Positions 33,188 through 43,702 of a stretch of 64,000 nucleotides of DNA are shown in pieces (the stretch's first letter is position 1; the number at the start of each line of letters is the position of its first letter). The notes under the pieces were generated by a model. That model did no database searches. It saw only the letters and a program-made list of their open reading frames with translations, and had not been told where the DNA came from. A program made the translations under genes and the position numbers. The stretch is taken from assembly GCA_032622095.1 (NCBI GenBank), contig CP136066.1:229096961-229160960 (forward strand), read 5' to 3'. Origin of the DNA: Siphonodentalium dalli (Eukaryota; Mollusca; Scaphopoda; Gadilida; Siphonodentaliidae).

Positions 33188-35050
33188 CTATTCACTGTCA
33201 CTCTCATCCGAGTTGTCGTCACTGTCACTTTCACCGTCTTTGTCATCCCTGTCACTTTTGTCCAAATTTTCATCACTTTCGTCAGAAGTGTCATTTGTTT
33301 CGTCAATGAATTTTTCTAGCAACGGTTTGTACTTTAATATTGACATTTTCACTGCATCACGATCTTCATAACCATTATTCAAATATTTGTCGACTTTATC
33401 CATGACTCTGTTGCGCAGAGTCCCATTGCGCAGCTGCAGATACGCTAATATTGTCCTAGCTTAACCATTCATAAATTGCCTCATGTCTTCACTTTTAAGG
33501 TCCTTGTCAGCTTGTACTTTTGCCTCTTTTTCTGTTGAGCCTTTTTCCGTATACGTTTCCACTTTATCAGTCCATTCTTCTTGTGTTTTATCTCTACTCT
33601 CCTCACACACACTTTTGAAGTATTCATCTGCATTCAATTTAATTTTCTTATTCTGTCTATTATCCGTGTCCTCAGTTAATTTTCGTTTTAACATATTTTC
33701 TTGACACCAGTTTTTTTACGTGTCTCTGAACATCATGCTGATCTTCGAACAAAAGCCCATAGTCATTACAAGGGTACGGCCTGTCTTCTCGGATGTCTAT
33801 GTTTTGACGGTTTTCCTTATTAATTTCATTGAGCTCCCCAGGTGGCCTTATGTCCTTAGTATAGCCATTATGTTGATACTGGGGCACAATAAAATTATAT
33901 GTCTTGCCCTTCTGTTGACCGGGGAGTTCTCTGTCATCGTATTTCATCTCATTCTGTTGACCCTGGGTCTCAGTGTCTTTTGTATGTTTTTTCATCCCAT
34001 TATGTACCAGTTTACCCGGGGTTTCTCTATCATCGTATTTCATCCCATTCCATTGACCCGGGCTATTGTTGTCATCATATTTCACCCCATTCTGTTCATC
34101 TGTGTGCTCGCTGTCCTTATGGAGATTGTATTTCATGCCATTCCATTCACCCATATGTTGGTTCGTGTCTATTAGCACATTCTGTCGCAGACGTAATGTG
34201 TTCGGGGTTGCGGCTTTTAAATCCACCAGTAGGTAACCGTACGGTTCACTCGTCGCTTCCGAAAACTCTTGCATCATACGCTGAGGGCATTCAGGATACA
34301 TCTGTCTTGATAATGTTGAAATTACACCCTTGTCAATTGGGTTATTGAACAATACCAAATATTGACAATTTCGTTGTTGCATCGGATCTTTGTTGTAGTA
34401 GAAATTCTGGTTCAAACTTATCAAAGATAAGTTCAAATGGTGACTTCCTTCGGAATGCGAATCATTAACTCTCTGGTCTTTTGATGATGTTTGCATCAAG
34501 TCATCGAGTATAACTAGATTTTTATACCAGGGGTTGATAAGAGAATCCAAGTTTGCTGGTATTCCTCGTATAAAGTTGACCTGAGGGGTGACGGTATACT
34601 TTATTTCGTCATATAGGGGCTGCCAATATTTATAAAACCATATTATTCTGTCACGGGTGATATTTTTGAGGCAGACTTTTGTAGCAAGGTTTTCACGAAG
34701 TACGTCTTCCCACTAGATGTCGATCCACTTACGCATGCCGTGAATTGATGCTTGAAAACAAAATCTTCCTGGATATTGGCAATTGGATCCTCAAAGCAGG
34801 ATGTTATGTCGCTTTGTTGCTGTTTCCCCTGATAGTGTTGTAGTAACTGGTGTTGTTGTAATGGCCGTTGCTGTCGTTGTTGTTGTGGCTGATGCGGCTG
34901 CATGTTGCTGCTGTTTGTTGCTGCTGCTTGTTGTTGCTGTGGGTGCTGTGGGTGCCGGTTGACAAACTCAGTGTGCTTAGATTGTACATGTCTTTTCAAA
35001 TCATGGTTCCGCCCATACTCACTAGAGCAAATTGAACACTGGTGCTTCAT
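33188..35050 (-). pseudogene. C2H2 zinc-finger / A32-like ATPase gene, copy B
   Basis: The same gene as at 26,330, on the minus strand and closer to intact in the middle: NPWYKNLVILDDLMQ through the NGMKYDD repeats is one frame (34,550-33,672). Its own lesions are one extra A in a run near 33,712, just after the second zinc-finger region (where CNDYG replaces CNDCG, losing a zinc ligand), and TAA for TAT at 33,461-33,463. The frameshift between the Walker A segment and RIIWFYKYWQ (about 34,655-34,675) is the same as in copy A, so it predates their separation or is not a lesion. The Gln-rich spacer and the acidic tail (DDNSDESDSE) are kept. Confidence 0.85.
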
Positions 35051-35136
35051 TTATACTAGACTAAAATAACTCAGGTATATGGCTTCCTTTATACAAATGT
35101 TCCTTATAACATAAAATCTGTCCTTCGTTGACGTCA

Positions 35137-35315
35137 TTGCGGCGGCGGCGGCGTTTTGCGACATTTTGTGGCGGCGGCGTTTTGCGGCATTTTGTGGCGG
35201 CGGCTTTTTGCGGCGGCGCTTTGCAGCATTTTGCGGCGGCGGTGGCGTTTTGCGGCATTTTGCGGCGGCGCTTTGCGGCATTTTGCGGCGGAGATTTGCG
35301 GCGGCGGCTGCATTC
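35137..35315. repeat. GCC-rich block, copy B right arm
   Basis: Inverse of 32,925-33,088, beginning after TGACGTCA at 35,129-35,136. One unit differs (GCGGAGATTTGCGG). Confidence 0.9.
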
Positions 35316-35329
35316 AGCAAACCTGCACT

Positions 35330-37270
35330 TTTAACTCGTAAATTTACTGTCCGTTGCTTTATAATGCTGGCACATGGCGGGAAATATAACATACCATAAA
35401 TTTAGTCTGCACTTTGATTGAAAGTATATCCGCGTGAATGAAGTTGTTCCTGAGCTGGAAAATATGGAACCGAGCTTCATGCAACATATGAACCAAATTG
35501 ACACGTTGATGTGCTGTGATTGCAATCCAATGGCATTCCAGTTTTACCAGGATGGAAATGTATATTGATAGACACACGGATTCAGTTGGTGTTGTTGCAC
35601 TTATTTAATAAATAATATGTATGTTCAAAATTGGTTCGTTTTACATGCTCCAAAATCCCTGTGATGGCAAAATGATTAAAATGCAAAAAAAAAAAAAACC
35701 TAAGTTGACAGGCCGCTGAGATATGAGTGATAATATACAGGGCACAAATGTACTGATGGTAAATATAGTAACAATTTAAAAATAGAAATTAGATAGAATT
35801 GCCCTTTGAGCCATAACCTTTTACCTCTGTCCTATGGCCTCTGCCCATTGATCCCCTACGTAATGACATATGATATATACACACCGACCTTTGCGACTGA
35901 AAAGTAACATATGGGATTCTCCCTCAATATTAATTTTAGTTGTGTGGGTGCAAACTTACATGATACAGCGGTGGAGCCACATTGGGGACTAGCAAAATTA
36001 CATCACCGCAGAATAGTTTTCTTAAAAGTTTGTACACATACAATAACTAAAGCTCCCTATCATTTGTGAATGGTTTTTTGGGGTTTTGCCAGGTTCTGCT
36101 AACATTTTTGGAAAAACTGTATGTGCGATATAGAATGTTTTTACGGAATTGAATTCGTCTTATCGTTCCGAGTATTATTTTTTTTGCATATTCGGATTCG
36201 TCTTTTCGTTCCGAGTATTTTGATAGGTCACACGACCTATATCGGGTTTTAAAACAAAATTATGGTTTTTCGGGTTCTGGCAGGTTCTGTTAGCATTTAT
36301 TACGGAATTGAACTTTGAAAGTTCCTCATTAATGTTGAAATTGATTACCTATAGAAGGACTGTAGATATTGACAAAAAAGGTCAGGACCTGTAATAAATT
36401 GAAAAGTTTCGTGTATATTCTGTGACATCACACCTACGATAATTGCTAATTAAAATTAACATTTCCGGTCATTGGACTGATGACTTCGGCGCAATAGCCT
36501 GCGGTAACGGTTAAATGTCGGTAAATTGAAAGCTCTTCATTAATGTTGAAATTGATTACCTACCGAAGGACTATTTAGAAGGACATTTAGAGTGAAAGTT
36601 TGTCAAGCTTAATTAAAGCAAATAGGTGGGTTTCACCTCTGGATGCAAAATGGTTTAAGTTCAATGGAACCATTATACTTTACTAGGGGTGCACACTTGT
36701 ATGTTTTTCTGTTATCGATTATGTAACTACCTTAAGTGCGGAGTATAAATAGTTGTAATAAGGCATTCCTGTGATAGAACCGTTATGTGAGCGGTATGAT
36801 TAAAAAATACTTATTATGATTACTGTTCTGCGAGCATGAAGGTGTCAGTCTGGCATTGTCGGTGCCATTCTGTGCCATATACTCACGGTGACAGGTATCA
36901 TATGATGTCATACAACATGAGGATGGGGCCATACAGTGACATATGAAGATGGTGCCATGCGGTGCCACAAATAGGAATTTACCATTTTGCACATAAAGAT
37001 AGTGTCATACAACGCCATATGAAGATGGTGCCAAAAATAGGAATTTACCATTTTGCACCTAAAAATGGTACCATACAATGCCGTATGAAGATGGTGCCAT
37101 ACGGTGCTATAGATGGTGCCATACGGTGCCAAAAATAGGCATTTACCATTTTGCACATAAAAATGGTACCATACAATGCCATATGAAGATGGTGCCATAC
37201 GATGCCATAGATGGTGCCATACGGTGCCAAAAATAGACATTTACCATTTTGCACCTAAACCGGTGTGTAT
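35330..37270. repeat. Copy B right arm body and minisatellite
   Basis: Inverse of 31,107-32,900, with the GGTGCAAAATGG minisatellite in reverse at 36,840-37,255. The CpG-poor body carries no gene. Small differences from the left arm (for example a short deletion near 35,345) show the arms have diverged. Confidence 0.85.
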
Positions 37271-38495
37271 GCTGCTCCGGGTTGATAGTTAAAGAGCGTT
37301 CGTATCGGCAGTGTCGTTGATAAAGAGCGTATGCGTGTAATGTGATTCTTACGTCTGTTCTGGGCGTGAGCGTGTTGTGTGACGTACTTAGGGCTTCATA
37401 TGAACGGGAGAGATTTTGTGTATTGCCGTGGCAAAATTAGACCCCCACGGCATCCCCAGGTAATTTGAATTCACATTCCCAACACCTAGCACGGACAAAT
37501 ATCTATTAGCCAGCATCAAGGCGAGTTTTGTGACGTATTAATTCAAATGCGTTCGGTCAAACAATATTCTCTGTCGCACTCATATTTAATCATCTCTACG
37601 AATCCACTGCAATCGACCTATTTTTAGAACGCAACACATGGTACCAAAATTACGTCGCGTTGGTGATGTGAATGCACGGCGGGTTTAATTTAAATATATC
37701 ATGTTGGTAATAATATCTAGCCAAGAATTCCTCATATCTCGGGATCCGCTGAGCCGATTTCCACCGAGTTTGGTCGAAACGGGTAGTTTAGGCGCTGAGC
37801 AATTTCGTCACACCGGATGCCCGTGCGGCGTGACCTTGACATTTCAAGTGACCTTGAACCCGTATCTCGGGATCCGCTGGAAAACGAATTCCACCATTTT
37901 TGGGGTGTTGGTGTAGTTTGACACAAGGAGCATGGGCATATCCGTTTGCCCGTGTGGCGTGACCTTGACCTTCAAATGACCTTGAACTCGGGATCTGCTG
38001 AGCCGATTTTCACCGAGTTTGGTCGAAACGGGTAGTTTGATGCGCTGAGCAATTTCGTCACACCGGATGCCCGTGCGACGTGACCTTGACATTTCAAGTG
38101 ACCTTGAACCCGTATCTCGGGATCCGCTGTGCCGAATTCCACCATTTTTGGGGTGTTGGTGTAGTTTGACACAAGGAGTAACATGGGCATATCCGTTTGC
38201 CCGTGCGGCGTGACCTTGACCTTTCAAGTGACCTTGAACTCGTGATCCACTGAGCCGATTTGCACCGAGTTTGGTGAGAAACGGGTAGTTTGAGGCGCTG
38301 AGCAATTTGTTCATACCCGGATGCGCGTGCAGCGTCACCTCAACTTTTCAAATGACATTGAACCCGTATCTCGGAATCCGCTAGGCCGATTTCCACCATT
38401 TCTGGGTGTTGGTGTAGTTTGACCCGAGGAGTAACATGGGCCCATCAGATTTCCAGTTTCGAACGGTTGCCGCCAGTGGCGGGCTAACCTGCTAG
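37271..38495 (+). mobile_element. Helitron 3' end region, right of copy B
   Basis: Ends with the CCGCCAGTGGCGG hairpin at about 38,470-38,482, then GGCTAACCTG and CTAG at 38,492-38,495, followed by T. It contains the TGACCTTGA minisatellite (37,735-38,450), with more repeats than the left arm. Its target, TTCAATATAAAG of a LINE, is the mirror of the one at 29,634. Confidence 0.82.
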
Positions 38496-40516
38496 TTCAA
38501 TATAAAGAGGCCAAGCGCAAATTCAGACGAAAACATCGTAAACAGTCAGAAAAATTCATGCGCGAACGTGATTCAGAAATTGACAAATGCGCAGAAGTTG
38601 ATCAGGATTCATTCTTCGGCATTTTTAATGCAAAACGCAAAATGCGTAATACTCTTTCATCTCCGCACTTCATACATGTGGAGAAACGCTCCGCAGCAAT
38701 TGCGACATATAAAATGCATGGGGCTCATATTACGCAAACTTGTTTCTTCCCATGCAAGATGAGAGTTTTGACCCAGTCCACTTTGAATTTGTCAACAATT
38801 TCGTATCTTCGCAGGAAAAATCAAAATCAACAAATATTGTAGACGGTGTACTTTGCAATCCCATTACTGAATCGGAGCTGACCAATATTATCACAAAGCT
38901 CAATAAAAATAAGGCAATGGGATATGACTTAATAGCCAATGAGCACATCTTATATTGTGGCTCGCCACTCATGCACAGACTATGTTATATGTACAGTAAA
39001 ATGCTTTAGTATGCACATGTACCTGAGAGCGCAAAGAAATGAATAATGATTTCTTTGTACAAAGGTGGCAAGAAGCCCATGCATTTGATAGTTACAGACC
39101 TATCACCATTATGCTTTCGTTATATACATTATTTGAAAAAGTCCTTCTTACGCGCATGCAAACATACACACCAACACTAATAACAGTCAATTCACTACAG
39201 CATGGATTCCTACGTGGTGTTAGTTGCATGGCTACATCATATATACTACAGGAGTGCATAACTTATACCAAAGAATCACATAGTAAATTATTCTCTTGTT
39301 TTTTAGACGTACGTAAGGCTTTTGATTATGTGTGGCTAAATGGATTGATGTTGAAACTGCACAAGATGGGCTTTGACGGCCAAATGTGGCATGTATTCAA
39401 ATCGCTCTTATCTGGTATAAGATGTTGTGTGAAATATAGGCAATCTACATCCAACTGGTTCGATATCTTACATGGAGCCAGACAAGGGTCAATTATATCG
39501 CCTCTATGATATATGATATATGTGGACGATCTAATTGAAGATCTTACAAATTCCTCCTGTGGACTTCATCTGAATGGAATAAACTGCACATCGCCAGTAC
39601 TAATTAGCCAGAGCTAATGTGGGGCTTGTCTAATACTGATTATACCTTTATCGAAAAGGCTCTCCGCTTCTGTCTCAAAAATGTGCAAGGTTTTCCGACA
39701 CATACTCGCACATGTATTGTACAGGGTCTTGTAGGTTACAGTGAACTTATATCATTCACCGACAAAAGAAAGCTGAGTCTATTTGCTACCTTGTGTAGGC
39801 TTGATGTTTCTAAAACTGCCAAAATGTTATTCCTGATGAGATAGCACAGTTATATTATTGAATAATGTTGTAATCAGAAATCATTCATTGCAGATATATT
39901 CCGTGTTTTACATAAATACAACTTACACGAGTACCTCGCAGTGTTTGCACAGACTGGCATCTTTCCATCTAAAGAGTCGTGGAAACATACCGTGAAAACT
40001 GAAGTACACAAATCAGACGACGAACGGTGGAGATCTTCCATAACTGCAGAAAATAACTTAAGACAATATGGGCTAATGCAAACGTCTCTGACATCTTCCC
40101 TCATATGGCGAACGTGTAGGCTATATCCGGAGGAGAAATTCACTTATCTCTTTCTTGTCCGGTTGATAGCTCACACAGCCTACGGTGATAGTGGGTGTTG
40201 TAAATTTTGTAACAAGCTATACCGGTGCTTAGTTAATCATGTATTAATAGAATGTGCATCTATTGCAAATGCAAGCAATGCAATTTGGTATGATATCATC
40301 AACACATTCGGAATAAACGTCTTCATATTCCTAGATTCCCTACCTAAGTGCTCGCAATTAGCAGTATTTTTGGGAAAAGATGGAACTAACTCTTTTCATT
40401 TCGTCTTACGATTATTTGCAAAAGCGAGCATAAAACTATGGTATTGCTTCCACCTTCAATATGATGGCCGTTATTCGGATACCATTCTACCTGATCAACA
40501 ACCAATTTATGTATAA
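38496..40516 (+). pseudogene. LINE RT and C-terminus, right flank of the palindrome
   Basis: After the linker (KRKFRRKHRKQSEKFM) come LNKNKAMGYDLIANEHILY near 38,910, SYRPITIMLSLYTLFEKVLL near 39,090, FLDVRKAFDYVWLNGL near 39,305 and GARQGSIISPL near 39,475 (followed by TGA). YVDDLIEDL lies near 39,520. A deletion near 39,612 removes part of the gene. The C-terminal domain (KRKLSLFATLCRLD near 39,765 and CKFCNKLYRCLVNHVLIEC near 40,200) follows to 40,516. It is related to the minus-strand LINE at 49,633-53,318 by its C-terminal FTDKRKLSLF/IVDKRKLVL blocks. Several frames and stops make it dead. Confidence 0.82.
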
Positions 40517-40872
40517 CCAATAGAAGCAGCTGGTGAATGTAGTATTCTCTCATCTGTTCTTTTGTGAGAATGTCTGTCTGAGTGGTTAACATGTGTGTGC
40601 GTGCATGTGAGGGTGTGTGTGAGGGTGTGTGTGTGTGTGAGTGTGAGAAAATGTGTGCGATGCTGGGTATACCAGGTGTATATGTGTCAATGTTAGTGAT
40701 AGTCTCTGCGTGATTGCGGTATACATGTGCGACTTCGCATTATGTGCGTGAAAAAACTAACTGCAAATATTTTGGATATTTCCTTGTTATTATGTAACAT
40801 TTTGTCCATGTCAGTATTTGTATATATGTTTGCTTTTGTGATGCTACTGTGGTAAACTTTATTTATATTATA
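40517..40872. repeat. LINE 3' flank with GT-rich microsatellite
   Basis: A GTGTGTGAGGGTGTGTG-type run at about 40,590-40,650 in AT-rich sequence. No gene. It borders the Helitron array at 40,873. Confidence 0.75.
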
Positions 40873-43633
40873 CTAGCAGGTTAGCCCGCCACTGGCGTGG
40901 TTGGTCAGAAACATGACATTTTTTAAATTATTTTGTTTTTATTTATTTATTTATTTAATTTTTTAATATTAAATGAATTGTTTGTTTGTGGCGGAAAAAT
41001 TGACCCGATGAAATCCCCCCTTCCTAGGAACGACAGACAACGCATTGTTTGTTGTTCAATGAGATAATTCATGGTACCCGTCCTAAACATCCCCGTTCCT
41101 AGATTAGTCCCCGAATTGACCCGATGAAATCCCCCCTTTCCTAGGAACGACAGACAACGCATTGTTTGTTTTTCAATGAGTTAATTCATGGTCTCCCCGA
41201 AAAGAGCGGACAGTCAGTTAATCCCGTCGTGAAATCTCTCTGCATAATATTTCGAGCGATAGCGTTGCGTTGAATTGTAAACAAACGCTGCTTAGATCAA
41301 TTCTGCCTTTTTAATCGAGATAATTGCATTTCGTCGCGCATCCGTATTTCGGACGCATGGGATCAGTCGTTTAGCCACGTCCATTGCAATAAAGAGCGTT
41401 GATCCTTAACACCTCCGAATATGGTCAATATAAAGATAGTTGATGCCTTAACCCCCGAAGTGGCATTTGCGGTGATTTTGATGATTGGGAAGGTGCTCTG
41501 AGCACGGTGTCCGTGGGATTTTACACATATATACGAAATTTGAGCTCAATCGGTCCAGGCGTTTTCGATTATATGACGTACCCACATATATATATACACA
41601 CACATATATATACGGAAGTCTCAAAATATATAGTAGACTAGCAGGTTAGCCCGCCACTGGCGGCATTCGTCCCATGGCTTTGTTCGAAAAAGCAATTGCA
41701 ACAGGTTCCGAGACACTTGTGCTGCATTTGCAGCAAATTTCGGCAATAGTCAGAAACATGACAATTTATTTTTTGTTTTTCAATGAGTTAATTATTTTGT
41801 TTTTCAATGAGTTAATTGTGCTTTTTTAATTTTTTAATTGAATTTTTTGTTTTTAAATTTTACCCGATTTTTTTTGGTTTTTCAAGGAGTTAATTGTGCC
41901 TTTTTAATTTTGTTTTTCAATTTTACCGGATTTTGTTTTGTTTTTCAATGAACCCGTCCATGACACTTCCCGTATTTAGCAAGTTTGAGCTCAATCGGTT
42001 CGAGTCTATACAGGACACACACATATATATGACACTTCCCGTAGGTAGCAAGTTTGAGCTCAATCGGCATTCCCTGGAATTTCCCAGTCAATATTTAGCA
42101 AGTTTGAGCTCAATCGGTTCGAGTCTATAAAGGACACACTCATATATATATGACACTTCCCGTAGATAGAGACCAATTGTCCATCGGCTGTAATGTGTAG
42201 TAAAGATTTCTTATAAGCCGGCATTGCCGTGGGGATTCCCGTTCCTACACGCGTTTTCGATTCTATGAAGTATACCCACATATATACACACATACATATA
42301 TATAGATTGGCAGATTCCAGTAGCTTTATAACGGTATATCTGGGGAGAAATCTGATGCTATATTCGTGATTATCTGGGATGATTTCGGTATATATCGGTA
42401 TATACTGTAAAAACAAAGCGCGCCATCCGTGCTCGCAGGGAATAAATTTCGAGCGATAACGTTTGCGTAAATACGAAATTGTGAGTGTTGGTTTGTAACC
42501 GGGATTTCTGATAAGCATTATGCCTATAACTACCCCCCCCCCCCTAAGCCCTGACCTAAGTGTCATACATACTATAACAATGATGTTGTAAGACCTCCAA
42601 TAAATCTCCCCACATAGGCAAGCACTCAATGTTCCCGTATAACTATGCAGATGCTAATAACGTTGAATTGGAAACAGACGCTCTTTATAGAGATGCGTCA
42701 AAAACAAACGCTCATTAAATAATCACTTGATTAACCCACGCCGTGCTTTTGCGGTGATTTGAGATTGGAGAACGGGTGCTCTGAGCTTCTCTAAACCGCG
42801 ACCACGGTCGTGTCGGTGGGATTTGACACTTACATAGGAAGTTTGAGCTCAATCTTTACACGCGTTTTGGATTCTATGAAGTACACATATACGAAGTCTC
42901 AAAATATATAGTATAGACTAGCAGGTTAGCCCGCCACTGGCGGCATTCGTCCCATGGCTTTGTTCGAAAAAGCAATTGCAACAGGTTCCGAGACACTTGT
43001 GCTGCATTTGCAGCAAATTTCGGCAATAGTCAGAAACATGACAATTTTAATTTAATTTTTTGTTTTTCAATGAGTTAATTATTTTGTTTTTCAATGAGTT
43101 AATTGTGCTTTTTTAATTTTTTAATTTAATTTTTTGTTTTTAAATTTTACCCGATTTTTTTTGGTTTTTCAAGGAGTTAATTGTGCCTATTTAATTTTGT
43201 TGTTCAATTTTACCCGATTTTTTTTTGTTTTTCAATGAACCCGTCCATGACACTTCCCGTATTTAGCAAGTTTGAGCTCAATCGGTTCGAGTCTATAAAG
43301 GACACACACATATATATGACACTTCCCGTAGGTAGCAAGTTTGAGCTCAATCGGCATTCCCTGGAATTTCCCAGTCAATATTTAGCAAGTTTGATCTCAA
43401 TCGGTTCGAGTCTATAAAGGACACACTCATATATATGACACTTCCCGTGTGTAGCAAGTTTGAGCTCAATCGGCATTCCCTGGAATTTGCCAGTCACCAA
43501 GGCGGCGTAATTTTGGTACATATATAGAGACCAATTGTCCATCGGCTGTCATGTGTAGTAAAGATGTCTTATAAGCCGACATTGCCGTGGGGATGCCCGT
43601 TCCTACACGCGTTTTCGATTCTATGAAGTACCC

Positions 43634-43702
<69 letters not shown>

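Larger units (their letters stand above)
31107..37270. mobile_element. ATPase core element, copy B (complete, 6.2 kb)
   Basis: Arms 31,107-33,187 and 35,051-37,270 are inverted copies of each other. Each begins at a CATACACACCGGTTTAGGTG terminus with the GGTGCAAAATGG minisatellite and ends inside with a GCC-rich block and TGACGTCA. The only gene is the minus-strand ATPase between them. The core is bounded on both sides by Helitron 3'-type sequence. The exact core ends are estimated by comparison with copy A, whose outer left flank is different from 24,025 leftwards. Confidence 0.8.

Noticed and set aside
27204-34348. Open frames antisense to the ATPase genes (27,031-27,680 minus; 33,720-34,348 plus)
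   Set aside because: They mirror the NGMKYDD repeat region; the sense strand has domains and matching lesions.
29017-39180. Palindrome as a pure assembly or library artefact
   Set aside because: Arms differ by substitutions, a 606-bp indel and repeat number, which an artefact would not show; still worth confirming with reads.
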